Notes: a model not told the origin generated them from the letters alone. Shown: positions 36,530 to 45,775, numbered from the stretch's first letter. The stretch is DNA of 64,000 nucleotides from Flavobacterium crocinum (GCF_003122385.1 NZ_CP029255.1:434001-498000), one strand, 5' to 3'. Made by a program: numbers and translations.

Positions 36530-37588
36530 ATGAAAATAAAAATTATTGGTATTGGGAGCTATATTCCTAATCAAGAAGTAAAAAACACAGATTTTGACAA
36601 ACATGTTTTTTTAAATGAGGATGGAACTCCTTTTGGTTATCCGAACGAAGTTGTTATTAAAAAATTCAAGGGCATTACCGGAATCGAAAACCGTCGTTAT
36701 GCTGAAAAAGATCAAACTGCATCTGACTTAGCATTTTTTGCAGCACAAAAAGCAATCGCTAATGCAAATATCGATGCTGAAACTTTAGATTATATTATCA
36801 TCGCACATAACTTTGGCGATGTAAAAACCGGAACTACACAATCTGATATTTTACCGAGTTTGGCAACACGTGTTAAAAATAAATTAGGAATCAAAAATCC
36901 TAAATGTGTGGCTTACGATATTATTTTTGGATGTCCGGGATGGATTGAGGGGGTTTTACAAGCGAATGCTTTCATCAAATCCGGAATGGCAAAAAGAGTA
37001 ATGGTAATTGGAGCCGAAACTTTGTCAAGAGTAGTAGACGATCACGACCGCGATTCGATGATTTATTCTGATGGTGCGGGAGCTTCAATCTTGGAAGCTT
37101 CAACTGATGAAGCTGGATTATTAGCTTACGAAAGCGCTACTTTCGCAACGGACGAAGCTGGTTTTCTTTTCTTTGGAAAATCATACAACAAAGATTTAGA
37201 TCCGGATACGAAATACATTAAAATGTACGGACGTAAAATCTACGAATTCGCTTTAAGCAATGTTCCGTGCGCCATGAAAAGCTGTCTGGACAATAGCGGA
37301 ATTGCAATTGATGAAGTTAAAAAAATCCTTATTCATCAGGCAAACGAAAAAATGGATGAAGCAATTATCGAACGTTTCTACAAATTATACGGACAAACTC
37401 CTCCTAAAGACATCATGCCAATGAGCATTCACGATTTAGGGAACAGCAGTGTTGCAACTGTTCCAACTTTATATGATTTAATTTTGCAAGGAAAAGTGGA
37501 AGGTCACGAAATCAATAAAGGCGATGTTCTTATTTTTGCTTCAGTTGGAGCCGGAATGAATATTAATGCTTTTGTTTACCGATATTAA
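36530..37588 (+). CDS. 3-oxoacyl-ACP synthase III-like (KAS III/thiolase superfamily)
   Basis: 352 residues. Catalytic triad visible: Cys135 in IIFGCPGWIEG, His269 in LIHQANEKMDEA and Asn305 in HDLGNSSVATVP, as in FabH. DDHDRDSMIYSDGAGASI is also typical. It condenses a short acyl-CoA with malonyl-ACP, or makes a related product. The insert HVFLNEDGTPFGYPNEVVIKKFKGITGI is typical of the paralogous FabH-like group, so it may act in a specialised lipid rather than bulk fatty-acid initiation. Followed by a methyltransferase gene after a repeat. Confidence 0.9.
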   Translation: MKIKIIGIGSYIPNQEVKNTDFDKHVFLNEDGTPFGYPNEVVIKKFKGITGIENRRYAEKDQTASDLAFFAAQKAIANANIDAETLDYIIIAHNFGDVKTGTTQSDILPSLATRVKNKLGIKNPKCVAYDIIFGCPGWIEGVLQANAFIKSGMAKRVMVIGAETLSRVVDDHDRDSMIYSDGAGASILEASTDEAGLLAYESATFATDEAGFLFFGKSYNKDLDPDTKYIKMYGRKIYEFALSNVPCAMKSCLDNSGIAIDEVKKILIHQANEKMDEAIIERFYKLYGQTPPKDIMPMSIHDLGNSSVATVPTLYDLILQGKVEGHEINKGDVLIFASVGAGMNINAFVYRY

Positions 37589-37622
37589 ATAAAGCTTTAT
37601 AAGTTTTTAAGCGAAATAATCT

Positions 37623-37752
37623 CGCAAAGACGCGAAGTCGCAAAGTTTCTTTTTTTGCCACAGATTGGAAGGATTAAAATGATTTTTAAAAATCTGCTTA
37701 AATCCGCATAATCTGCGTGAAATTAAAAACTTTACGACTTCGCGTCTTTGCG
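37623..37752. repeat. Nested palindrome ('cgcaaagacgcgaag' family)
   Basis: Perfect or near-perfect 26-nt outer arms (37623-37648 and 37727-37752; core cgcaaagacgcgaagtcgca), inner arms around cagattggaaggatt and aatccgcataatctg. The 278-nt gap to the next gene is otherwise empty apart from a promoter box at 37819. Confidence 0.75.
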
Positions 37753-37818
37753 TGAAATTCATTTAAAACTTACCACCGCAACTGAATACTAAAAACTGAA
37801 CACTGAATACTTTTTTAG

Positions 37819-37826
37819 TATATTTG
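37819..37826 (+). promoter_or_regulatory. -7 box upstream of the methyltransferase gene
   Basis: TATATTTG, perfect TAnnTTTG, about 41 nt before the ATG at 37867; the -33 element is weak. Confidence 0.55.
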
Positions 37827-37866
37827 CGACCTAATTAACAATTCATGAACGAGAGATTCGTTCGCA

Positions 37867-38397
37867 ATGACTATGTACGAAAAAACGTTTCCGAATAAAA
37901 GATTCAGACTTACCTTAGAATTTTTACAAAAACACGTTAGCACATCTGAAACCATTTTTGATTTTGGTGTTCCAAATCCGTTCTCCAAAATAATGGAGGA
38001 AAACGGTTATACTGTAAAAAACACTAAAGGCGAAGATTTAGATAACGATCATACTGCTTTACAGACAGAAGACTATACTGTATTTACAGCATTTGAAATT
38101 TTCGAACATTTATTAAATCCGTACACCATTTTACAAAACGTAAAATGTGACAAATTGCTAATTTCAATTCCGTTACGTTTATGGTTTTCACCGGCATATC
38201 GTTCTAAAACCGATATGTGGGACAGACATTACCATGAATTTGAAGACTGGCAATTGGACTGGCTTTTAGAAAAAACGGGATGGAAAATCACAGATCGTCT
38301 TCAATTTACCCATCCGGTAAAAAAACTTGGACTTAGACCATTATTAAGATATTTCACTCCGAGATATTATATTGTTGTTGCGGAAAAAATTAAATAA
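37867..38397 (+). CDS. Class I SAM-dependent methyltransferase-like protein
   Basis: 176 residues. Motif I is IFDFGVPNPFSKIMEENGY (Rossmann start, though GxGxG is reduced), with YTVFTAFEIFEHLLNPYTIL and DKLLISIPLRLW as later SAM-fold strands. A downstream Met (37873) is an alternative start. Substrate unknown; adjacent to a GT2 glycosyltransferase, which suggests an envelope-glycan or lipid step. Confidence 0.8.
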   Translation: MTMYEKTFPNKRFRLTLEFLQKHVSTSETIFDFGVPNPFSKIMEENGYTVKNTKGEDLDNDHTALQTEDYTVFTAFEIFEHLLNPYTILQNVKCDKLLISIPLRLWFSPAYRSKTDMWDRHYHEFEDWQLDWLLEKTGWKITDRLQFTHPVKKLGLRPLLRYFTPRYYIVVAEKIK

Positions 38398-38408
38398 ATT
38401 CCAATACT

Positions 38409-38457
38409 AAAATTCCAAATTCCAATTGAACTCGCTTTAATTGGAATTTGGAATTTT
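38409..38457. repeat. Perfect hairpin of attccaaattcca words
   Basis: 19-bp perfect arms aaaattccaaattccaatt (38409-38427) and aattggaatttggaatttt (38439-38457), loop 11 nt. Similar word arrays flank 7409-7580, 15237-15265 and 40925-40995. Confidence 0.7.
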
Positions 38458-38486
38458 AAAAAGTTGGGATTTTAAATTGAAAATTT

Positions 38487-39335
38487 ATGAAATATTACAT
38501 CGTCATTCCGGCACACAACGAAGAGAGTTTAATTGGCTTAACCTTACAATCTTTGGTTACGCAAACCGTTTTGCCTTCAAAAGTTGTGGTTGTCAATGAT
38601 AATTCAACTGATAAAACGGAAGAAGTTGTTTTAGGATTCGCAAAAGAAAATCCATACATCTCTGTTGTAAACAAAACTTCAGATGCGATTCATTTACCGG
38701 GCAGCAAAGTGATTCAGGCATTTCAGAAAGGTTTTGAAACTCTGGATTCGGATTACGATATTATTGTAAAGATTGATGGTGATTTAATTTTTCCTCCAAA
38801 CTATTTCGAAACCATAATCAAACATTTTGAATCGGATTCAAAAATCGGAATGGTGGGCGGATTCTGTTATATTGATAAAAACGGCGAATGGGTTTTAGAA
38901 AATCTAACCGATAAAGATCATATTCGCGGAGCGCTAAAAGCCTACAGAAAAGAAACATTTCAGCAAATTGGTGGTTTAAAACCTGCTATGGGCTGGGATA
39001 CTGTCGATGAATTATTGTGTAAATATTATGACTGGAAAATAGTAACAGATCAGTCTTTACATGTAAAACATCTAAAACCAACTGGTGCCAATTACAACAA
39101 AACAGCCCGCTACAAACAAGGCGAAGCTTTTTATACTTTAGGATATGGTTTTTGGATCACTGCGATTGCTTCGGCAAAACTGGCCATGATGAAGAAAAAA
39201 CCATTTCTATTTTTGGATTACATCAAAGGATTTATGAAAGCAAAAAGCGCCAAAACTCCTTTATTAGTAACTCCGGAACAAGCTAAGTTTATTAGGAATT
39301 ATCGTTTACAAAAAATGAAACAAAAGTTAATTTGA
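38487..39335 (+). CDS. GT2-family glycosyltransferase
   Basis: 282 residues. GT-A fold start YYIVIPAHNEESLIGLTLQSL, then VVVVNDNSTDKTEEVV and the DxD-type KIDGDLIFPPNYF. GALKAYRKETFQQIGGLKPAMGWDTVDELLCKYY covers the acceptor side (the ED-like DE in WDTVDE). No membrane segments. Likely acts on a surface glycan or glycolipid; acceptor unknown. Confidence 0.9.
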   Translation: MKYYIVIPAHNEESLIGLTLQSLVTQTVLPSKVVVVNDNSTDKTEEVVLGFAKENPYISVVNKTSDAIHLPGSKVIQAFQKGFETLDSDYDIIVKIDGDLIFPPNYFETIIKHFESDSKIGMVGGFCYIDKNGEWVLENLTDKDHIRGALKAYRKETFQQIGGLKPAMGWDTVDELLCKYYDWKIVTDQSLHVKHLKPTGANYNKTARYKQGEAFYTLGYGFWITAIASAKLAMMKKKPFLFLDYIKGFMKAKSAKTPLLVTPEQAKFIRNYRLQKMKQKLI

Positions 39336-39414
39336 TTGCCAAAACAGTCGAAAAAAGGGAACTCATTACCCATAACTCATAACTTCTTTTTAACTTAGCC
39401 AATATTTAAAAATT

Positions 39415-40161
39415 ATGATGCTAATTCGTTATTTATCCCAAATAGGGAAATATTTTTTAATGCTGAAAGAAATTTTCAATAAACAGACCAAATGGTCTGT
39501 TATGAAAAATCTAATCTTTAAGGAAATCAATGACCTTATTATTGACTCTCTTGGAATTGTTTGCTTCATTTCTTTTTTCATTGGAGGAGTTGTTGCCATT
39601 CAAACGGCCTTAAACTTAACTAATCCATTAATCCCGAAATATTTAATTGGTTTTGCCACTCGTCAATCTGTTATTTTGGAGTTTGCTCCTACTTTTATCT
39701 CGGTAATTATGGCCGGAAAAATGGGTTCTTATATTACTTCAAGTATCGGAACGATGCGTGTTACAGAACAAATTGATGCTTTAGAGGTTATGGGTGTTAA
39801 TTCATTAAACTATCTTGTTTTTCCTAAAATTATAGCTTTACTAATGTATCCTTTTGTAATTGGAATCAGTATGTTTTTAGGAATTTTTGGCGGATGGATG
39901 GCTTGCGCTTATGGAGGATTTTCAACCGGAGCAGATTTTATTATGGGAGCTCAGAAAGATTTCATACCCTTTCATATTACATATGCCTTTATCAAAACTT
40001 TAATCTTTGCTATGTTATTGGCAACAATTCCATCTTTTCATGGCTACTACATGAAAGGCGGCGCATTAGAGGTTGGTAAAGCAAGTACCATATCGTTTGT
40101 ATGGACATCTGTTACTATTATCCTTCTAAATTATATATTAACTCAATTATTATTAGGATAA
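39415..40161 (+). CDS. mlaE: MlaE-type ABC transporter permease
   Basis: 248 residues, about five membrane segments (LGIVCFISFFIGGVVAIQTAL, LLMYPFVIGISMFLGIFGGW, FIKTLIFAMLLATIPSFHGYY). The signature PTFISVIMAGKMGSYITSSIGTMRVTEQIDALEVMG is typical of MlaE/Ttg2B phospholipid-transport permeases. The stop TAA shares its last A with the ATPase ATG (40161), so the two are coupled. An MlaD partner is not in the window. Proposed to move phospholipids across the periplasm to keep outer-membrane asymmetry. Confidence 0.92.
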   Translation: MMLIRYLSQIGKYFLMLKEIFNKQTKWSVMKNLIFKEINDLIIDSLGIVCFISFFIGGVVAIQTALNLTNPLIPKYLIGFATRQSVILEFAPTFISVIMAGKMGSYITSSIGTMRVTEQIDALEVMGVNSLNYLVFPKIIALLMYPFVIGISMFLGIFGGWMACAYGGFSTGADFIMGAQKDFIPFHITYAFIKTLIFAMLLATIPSFHGYYMKGGALEVGKASTISFVWTSVTIILLNYILTQLLLG

Positions 40162-40928
40162 TGATAGAAGTAAAAAACATAGAAAAATCATTTGGCGACA
40201 GCAAAGTTTTAAAAGGCGTCTCGACGGTATTTGAAACTGGAAAAACCAACTTGATTATTGGACAAAGTGGATCTGGAAAAACAGTTTTATTAAAAACCTT
40301 GTTAGGAATCCACACCCCTGACTCAGGAACAATTGAATTTGACGGAAGAGTTTATTCTGACTTAGATAAAGATGAAAAACGCGAATTAAGAACTGAAATC
40401 GGAATGGTATTTCAGGGCTCAGCATTATTTGACTCGATGACAGTTGAAGAAAACGTAGCTTTCCCATTAAGAATGTTCACCAATAATACTAAGGCACAAA
40501 TTAAAGAACGTGTTGATTTTGTTTTAGAAAGAGTTAATCTGGTAGATGCTCATAAAAAATTGCCATCAGAGATTTCAGGAGGTATGCAGAAACGTGTGGC
40601 TATTGCACGTGCGATTGTAAACAATCCGAAGTATTTATTTTGTGATGAACCAAACTCTGGCCTGGATCCAAATACTTCAACATTGATTGACAACCTGATT
40701 CAGGAAATCACAAAAGAATATAACATCACAACCGTAATCAATACCCACGATATGAACTCTGTAATGGAAATCGGTGAAAATATTGTTTTCTTAAAAAAAG
40801 GAGTAAAAGCCTGGCAAGGAACTAAGGAAGAAATCTTTGTAACCGACAACAAAGACATTGTTAAATTCGTATACTCTTCTAATCTGTTTAAAAAAGTTAG
40901 AGAAGCTTATTTGAAAGACATAAAATAA
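40161..40928 (+). CDS. mlaF: MlaF-type ABC transporter ATPase
   Basis: 255 residues. Walker A GQSGSGKT, Q-loop GMVFQGSALFDSM, signature ISGGMQKRVAIARA and Walker B YLFCDEPNSGLDP, the NSGLDP D-loop being typical of MlaF. Starts MIEVKNIEKSFGD; a farther upstream ATG lies inside mlaE and is rejected. Energises MlaE. Confidence 0.93.
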   Translation: MIEVKNIEKSFGDSKVLKGVSTVFETGKTNLIIGQSGSGKTVLLKTLLGIHTPDSGTIEFDGRVYSDLDKDEKRELRTEIGMVFQGSALFDSMTVEENVAFPLRMFTNNTKAQIKERVDFVLERVNLVDAHKKLPSEISGGMQKRVAIARAIVNNPKYLFCDEPNSGLDPNTSTLIDNLIQEITKEYNITTVINTHDMNSVMEIGENIVFLKKGVKAWQGTKEEIFVTDNKDIVKFVYSSNLFKKVREAYLKDIK

Positions 40929-40966
40929 TTAAAAATTCCAATTCTTTGGAAACCCCAAATACAAAA

Positions 40967-41000
40967 TCCCAAATTCCAAACTATTTTAGAATGGAATTTG
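40967..41000. terminator. Hairpin between mlaF and SprT-like genes
   Basis: Arms aaaatcccaaattcca (40967) and tggaatttgggatttt (to about 41007) in the convergent gap, built from the attccaa word family and T-rich on the right; likely ends both transcripts. Confidence 0.65.
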
Positions 41001-41009
41001 GGATTTTAT

Positions 41010-41612
41010 TTATTGAACATTAATTAACTCTACTTCAGCATTTGGATTAAACAGATAGGTTTTTCCGGAACTAATTTCTATACACTCAAAACGTTTTGTT
41101 CTAACCGCTAATTTTTTAAAAACCTTACCATTTTTGATTCTAAACACACTTCCGTAAGGTATTTCGAAAACATAATTTTTATCGCTTTCTTTATCGTATT
41201 GTTTTAAAGCGAGAGATAAAGTTGTATCCGTATCACTACTTGCCGAGGGATTCTTAAAATGTCTCGCCAATAAAGGCAGAATATGTCCCGGAAATATTTC
41301 CGGTCTGATAAATGGAACCATCAAACGCTGAAAAGTAAATTTCCATTCATTTCCATGCGGTTTTATGTTTCTTCCAAATTTTTCGAAAGCAACCAAATGC
41401 GCAATTTCATGAATCAATGTGATTAAAAATCGGTATTTATTCAAACTGGCATTAACCGTAATTTCGTGTTTTCCACTTGGTCCGCGTCTATAATCTCCGT
41501 GACGGGTTTGACGCTCGTTTACGATTTTCAAATGCACCTGATTGGCCACTATCAAATCGAAAACGGGTTTTACCGCATGTTCCGGAATATATTTAGCTAA
41601 AGTATCGCTCAA
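41010..41612 (-). CDS. SprT-like domain protein
   Basis: 200 residues. Zinc-protease motif ITLIHEIAHLVAFEKFGRNIKPHGNEWK (HEIAH, with a downstream H) as in SprT/Spartan-type proteins. The N-terminal QTRHGDYRRGPSGKHEITVN is typical of the bacterial branch. Function is not established; eukaryotic relatives act on DNA-protein crosslinks. Minus strand. Confidence 0.88.
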   Translation of the reverse strand: MSDTLAKYIPEHAVKPVFDLIVANQVHLKIVNERQTRHGDYRRGPSGKHEITVNASLNKYRFLITLIHEIAHLVAFEKFGRNIKPHGNEWKFTFQRLMVPFIRPEIFPGHILPLLARHFKNPSASSDTDTTLSLALKQYDKESDKNYVFEIPYGSVFRIKNGKVFKKLAVRTKRFECIEISSGKTYLFNPNAEVELINVQ

Positions 41613-41694
41613 GTTAGGTTAGATGTTATTTGTTAAATGTTAGAAGTTTTCTTCTGTTTTTGGAATTTGGTATTTCAAAATTGAATTTTAGAAA

Positions 41695-42372
41695 TTACGG
41701 ATTCGTTGACGAAACTTCTAATACTTTTCCGTTAAAATATTTATTTCCGTTAAGAGTAAAATCATAAATATAAGTTGCCATTCCTTCGGCTGAAATTGGC
41801 GCTTGATAACCAGGGAAAGCTTCGTTCAGCATTTCAGTCTGAACAGAACCTAAAGCCAGAACATTAAACGAAATACCTTGTTCCTTATATTCTTCGGCTA
41901 ATAATTCAGTCAACGTAATTACAGCGCCTTTGCTTGAACTGTAAGCGGCTAATCCTGCAAATTTCAAACTTCCTCTCACTCCGCCAATGGAACTGATTGT
42001 TACAACATGGCTTCCTTTTTGTAAATACGGAAGACAGATTCTAGTCAGATTTGCAACTGCAAAAACATTTACTTTGTAAATACTTTCAAAATCGGCCTGG
42101 GTTGTTTCTGCAAAAGGTTTTAAAAGTAATGCTCCGGCATTATGAACTACAGCATCTACTTTTTTCCATGTTGAAGAAAGAAAATTTTCTACTTGCTGTA
42201 AAGCCGTTTCATCTGCCAAATCAATAGACAGACAAGTTACATTTTGATGTTCTAAAAGTGTCTTAGGTATTTTTCTTGAAATGGCTAAAACCTGATTTCC
42301 TGCATTAGCAAACTGCAATGCTAATTCATAACCAATTCCTCTACTCGTTCCGGTAACAATAATATTTTTCAT
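41695..42372 (-). CDS. Short-chain dehydrogenase/reductase
   Basis: 225 residues. NAD(P) motif TGTSRGIGYELALQF, N-A-G at VVHNAGALLL, catalytic S-Y-K in VVTISSIGG...AAYSSSKGAV. Cytoplasmic oxidoreductase; substrate unknown. The protein is slightly short for the family. Confidence 0.92.
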   Translation of the reverse strand: MKNIIVTGTSRGIGYELALQFANAGNQVLAISRKIPKTLLEHQNVTCLSIDLADETALQQVENFLSSTWKKVDAVVHNAGALLLKPFAETTQADFESIYKVNVFAVANLTRICLPYLQKGSHVVTISSIGGVRGSLKFAGLAAYSSSKGAVITLTELLAEEYKEQGISFNVLALGSVQTEMLNEAFPGYQAPISAEGMATYIYDFTLNGNKYFNGKVLEVSSTNP

Positions 42373-42407
42373 GGAGCAAAAATAATCAAATGCTGTAAAA
42401 CAGCCTC

Positions 42408-43379
42408 TTATTTATTCATGGTTATTTCCTGTGTTGGAGAAGTTGTAATTTTAGTAACCGCTGGCAATAATTCCTGAGTAAAAGCCGTAATATGTGGAAT
42501 ATCCATCAGCTTAAATTCATCTGAAACATGATGATAGAAATCAAAATTTTCAAAATCAAAAGTACTTATAGACTGGCATGGTTTTTTGAAAACATCATAG
42601 AATGAGTAATTATCCGATCTGTAGAATAATTGATATTCTGCTTCTTTTGGTAAAAATCCTATTGTATTTTTTCCTGTGTATTCATTTATTTTAGCAGCCA
42701 TATTCGATTTATCAAAACCTGTAATATAAGCCAGATAGTCTCTTTTCATTGGCACACCAATCATTTCGATATTTAATTGCGTGTATAAATTAAAGTTTTG
42801 ATCTTTCAATTTCTGAACTAAACTTTTAGAACCTAACAACCCTTTTTCTTCTCCGGCAAAAAACACAATTAAAATACTGCGTTTGTTTGATTTGGTTTCG
42901 CTGAAATATTTCCCCATTGCAGCAACAGAAGTCACGCCTGAAGCATCATCATTAGCTCCATTATTAATTTTATCAGCCTGTTCTTTTTTCTCTATCCCAA
43001 TATGATCGTAATGTGCGCTTAACACAACAAATTCTTTTTTCAATTCCGGATCTGTTCCTTCAATTACTCCGACTATATTAAAAGCGGGACTTTTAAAATT
43101 AGTCAGTGTATCACGATACGTTTTAAAATAAGGTTTGATATTATTCTTTTTTAGAAAATCTTCCAGAAACACTGCTGCTTTTTCAATTCCTTTAGTTCCA
43201 GTTTCACGCCCTTCCATTTCGTCCGAAGAAAGGTATTTTAAGAAATCTGAAATCTCGGTTTCTTTTACTTTATAAGTGACTTCAATTGGTTTTGAATTTG
43301 TCTCTTTTTCAGGAATGGTCGAAGTACCCGATTTACAGGCAAAGAAGATAAAAGGAAGCAAAAAGTATAGCTTTTTCAT
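42408..43379 (-). CDS. M28-family zinc aminopeptidase, lipoprotein
   Basis: 323 residues. Signal ends at a lipobox Cys (LLPFIFFACKS). Metal ligands in LSAHYDHIGI, NNGANDDASGV, FFAGEEKGLLGS and a terminal YHHVSDEF. Periplasmic or surface-anchored peptidase. The fourth ligand region reads LNIEMIGV, with Glu where many have Asp. No PA insert, so it is a short M28. Confidence 0.92.
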   Translation of the reverse strand: MKKLYFLLPFIFFACKSGTSTIPEKETNSKPIEVTYKVKETEISDFLKYLSSDEMEGRETGTKGIEKAAVFLEDFLKKNNIKPYFKTYRDTLTNFKSPAFNIVGVIEGTDPELKKEFVVLSAHYDHIGIEKKEQADKINNGANDDASGVTSVAAMGKYFSETKSNKRSILIVFFAGEEKGLLGSKSLVQKLKDQNFNLYTQLNIEMIGVPMKRDYLAYITGFDKSNMAAKINEYTGKNTIGFLPKEAEYQLFYRSDNYSFYDVFKKPCQSISTFDFENFDFYHHVSDEFKLMDIPHITAFTQELLPAVTKITTSPTQEITMNK

Positions 43380-43454
43380 AATAGTGGGTTTTGAATTAGA
43401 ACAAAAATTGTCTTAAAAGTATAAACTTATGAAAAGTAATAGAATATTCATAAA

Positions 43455-43488
43455 AAAACCCTTCCAAACTAAAAGTTGAAAGGGTTTT
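43455..43488 (-). terminator. Terminator downstream of the acyl-CoA dehydrogenase gene
   Basis: Stem of about 13 bp with one mismatch (43455-43467 / 43476-43488; core aaaaccctt/aagggtttt), with the T-run on the minus-strand exit side. Confidence 0.82.
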
Positions 43489-43509
43489 CAAATCTATTGC
43501 AACCTAATT

Positions 43510-44652
43510 TTATCCAGCGATAACAGCTCTTGAAATTACGATTTTCTGAATTTCAGAAGTTCCTTCGTAAATCTGGGTAATTTTTGCATCGCGCATTAAA
43601 CGCTCTACATGGTATTCTTTTACATAACCATTTCCTCCGTGAATCTGAACAGCTTCTACAGAAGTATCCATTGCAACCTGCGAAGCAAATAATTTTGCCA
43701 TTGCACCGCTCACATCGTAGTTTTTATGCTGATCTTTATCCCAAGCTGCTTTCATGCATAAATGACGTGCTGCTTCAATATTTACAGCCATATCTGCCAA
43801 TTTAAAAGCAATTGCCTGATGATTGCAGATTTCTGTTCCAAATGCTTTACGTTCTTTAGAATATTTCAAAGCTAATTCGTAAGCTCCTGAAGCAATACCT
43901 AATGCCTGAGAAGCAATACCAATTCTTCCACCGGCTAATGTTTTCATAGCAAATTTAAATCCGAAACCGTCTTCACCGATTCTGTTTTCTTTAGGAACTT
44001 TTACATCAGTAAACATTAAAGAATGTGTATCAGAACCGCGGATTCCCATTTTTTGCTCTTTTGGCCCAACAGCAAAACCCGGCATATCTTTGGTCATAAT
44101 CAAAGCATTGATTCCTTTGTGCTTTAATTCCGGATGTGTTTGCGCAATTACTAAATATACAGACGCAGTGTTTCCGTTTGTAATCCAGTTTTTAGTTCCA
44201 TTTACCAAATAGTGATCTCCCATATCAACCGCAGTTGTTTTTTGAGAAGTTGCATCACTTCCGGCTTCCGGCTCACTTAAACAGAAAGCGCCATGAATTT
44301 CTCCCGAAGCCAAACCTGGTAAATATTTTTGTTTTTGTTCTTCAGTCCCATATTCTTGAAGTCCCCAGCAAACTAATGAATTGTTTACAGACATTACCAC
44401 CGAAGCCGAAGCATCAATTTTAGAAATTTCTTCCATTGCAATCACATAAGAAATCGCATCAAGACCACTTCCACCGTATTTAGGATCCACCATCATTCCC
44501 ATAAATCCGAGTTCGCCCATTTTTTTGACTTGCTCTGTTGGAAAAATTTGTTTTTCATCACGTTCAATAACTCCCGGCAATAGTTCATTTTGAGCAAAAT
44601 CTCTTGCTGCCTGCTGAATCATTAAATGTTCTTCGGTAAGATTAAAATCCAT
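43510..44652 (-). CDS. Acyl-CoA dehydrogenase
   Basis: 380 residues from MDFNLTEEHLMIQQAAR. FAD enzyme that introduces a 2,3-double bond into acyl-CoA. Visible: GCFLSEPEAGSD-type segment AFCLSEPEAGSDATSQ, WITNGNTASVYLV, RLMRDAKITQIYEGTSEIQ with the catalytic Glu363. An ATG at 44799 adds 49 residues of atypical sequence, and the promoter at 44764-44794 would start transcription inside them; the 44652 start is preferred. Short- or medium-chain type likely. Confidence 0.94.
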   Translation of the reverse strand: MDFNLTEEHLMIQQAARDFAQNELLPGVIERDEKQIFPTEQVKKMGELGFMGMMVDPKYGGSGLDAISYVIAMEEISKIDASASVVMSVNNSLVCWGLQEYGTEEQKQKYLPGLASGEIHGAFCLSEPEAGSDATSQKTTAVDMGDHYLVNGTKNWITNGNTASVYLVIAQTHPELKHKGINALIMTKDMPGFAVGPKEQKMGIRGSDTHSLMFTDVKVPKENRIGEDGFGFKFAMKTLAGGRIGIASQALGIASGAYELALKYSKERKAFGTEICNHQAIAFKLADMAVNIEAARHLCMKAAWDKDQHKNYDVSGAMAKLFASQVAMDTSVEAVQIHGGNGYVKEYHVERLMRDAKITQIYEGTSEIQKIVISRAVIAG

Positions 44653-44763
44653 AGTAGTATACTTTAAATGTTTTTTCAACCAAATTTCAAACAGAACTTT
44701 TAGTTGATGGTTTTTTATGTTTTTGTTTTTTTTAGCACCCAAACTTTTCAGTTCAAAGGCTTC

Positions 44764-44794
44764 CAAAGATACTTTTTTAAAGTGTAATTTACAA
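44764..44794 (-). promoter_or_regulatory. Promoter of the acyl-CoA dehydrogenase gene
   Basis: On the minus strand: TTG (44794-44792), 20-nt spacer, TATCTTTG (44771-44764). Full match to the Bacteroidota consensus; gives a 5' UTR of about 105 nt to ATG 44652. Confidence 0.75.
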
Positions 44795-44799
44795 TGCAT

Positions 44800-45143
44800 G
44801 CATACAAAATTAATAGATCAGCAAAGATAACGATAACGTTTTCGTAATTATTTATCTTTTTATTCAAATGAACATTAATCTCGCAACAAATCTTTTAAAA
44901 TTCTGGATGGTATTTTCTCAAAAAAATATTCAAAAAACTAAAAATATTGATCAATTTTTCAAAAGCAAAAGTTAAACAATTCTTAAATCGAGTAAAACTA
45001 CGTAAAACAACTCCTACTAATTTGATTATTAATATTATAGAGAAATTAAATGTAAATTTTACAGAAAAAAAACATCTTAAATTTGAACCAAATATTAAGA
45101 AATTAACATTATTTTTGACCAAAAAATAAAAAATTGACAGAAC
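44800..45143. other. AT-rich intergenic region between divergent genes
   Basis: No gene supported. A second minus TATCTTTG lies at 44829-44822 and a plus TATTTTTG at 45110-45117, the latter possibly serving the chalcone-isomerase-like gene with poor -33 spacing. Confidence 0.45.
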
Positions 45144-45719
45144 ATGAAAAAGATTTTACTATTATTTACTCTCCTTTTAATCCTCCCTTTTTATACCGTT
45201 TCAGCACAAACTCAAATTGAAGTAAATGGCGTAACTGTTCCAAGAAAAATAGAATTTCAAGGCAAACCTTTACAACTAAATGGCGCTGGCGGAAGATCCA
45301 AAATGTGGTTGGAAGTTTATGTTCAGGCATTGTATTTATCGCAATTAACTCAGGATCCACAATTCATTATTGACAGTGATACAGAAATGGCAGTTAGAAT
45401 TGAAATTACTTCTTCTATGGTTTCTTCTAACAAATTGACAAAAGCCATGAATACCGGTTTTGAAAAATCGGCCGGGGAAAATTTGGAACAATTACGTCCA
45501 AGAATTGAGCAGCTAAAAAGTTTCTTAAGCGATCCTATTACAGAAAAAGATGTCTTTATTTTAGCTTATAATCCTTTAGATCAAAATGTTTATGTTTCTA
45601 AAAATGAAGTACTAAAAGGCAAAATTGCAGGATTTGATTTCAAAAAAGCATTATTCGGAATCTGGCTCTCTGACAAACCAGTTGACGAAACTTTGAAAAA
45701 ACACTTATTAGGACAATAG
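45144..45719 (+). CDS. Chalcone isomerase-like secreted protein
   Basis: 191 residues with a signal peptide ending VSAQ. IEVNGVTVPRKIEFQGKPLQLNGAGGRSKMWLEVYVQALYLSQL is the bacterial chalcone-isomerase-like (CHI-like) family start; DKPVDETLKKHLLG is the typical end. Plant enzymes isomerise flavonoids; the bacterial members are probably not flavonoid isomerases. Periplasmic; role unknown. Followed by a terminator. Confidence 0.88.
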   Translation: MKKILLLFTLLLILPFYTVSAQTQIEVNGVTVPRKIEFQGKPLQLNGAGGRSKMWLEVYVQALYLSQLTQDPQFIIDSDTEMAVRIEITSSMVSSNKLTKAMNTGFEKSAGENLEQLRPRIEQLKSFLSDPITEKDVFILAYNPLDQNVYVSKNEVLKGKIAGFDFKKALFGIWLSDKPVDETLKKHLLGQ

Positions 45720-45742
45720 TTCTTAATTTTTTAAATATTCAG

Positions 45743-45775
45743 AAAGCCGAAAACCAAATAGTTTTCGGCTTTTTC
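45743..45775 (+). terminator. Intrinsic terminator after the chalcone isomerase-like gene
   Basis: Perfect stem aaagccgaaaac (45743-45754) / gttttcggcttt (45761-45772), loop caaata, followed by ttctttttg. Confidence 0.87.

Noticed and set aside
37844..37899. Short ATG frame before the methyltransferase gene
   Set aside because: Out of frame with the gene, ends after 17 codons, and has no conserved-looking peptide.
44799..44802. Upstream ATG for the acyl-CoA dehydrogenase, adding 49 residues
   Set aside because: Extension has no family resemblance, and the TTG-N20-TATCTTTG promoter lies inside it.
44895..45129. Overlapping frames on both strands in the AT-rich gap
   Set aside because: Low-complexity composition, no family resemblance, and mutually overlapping.
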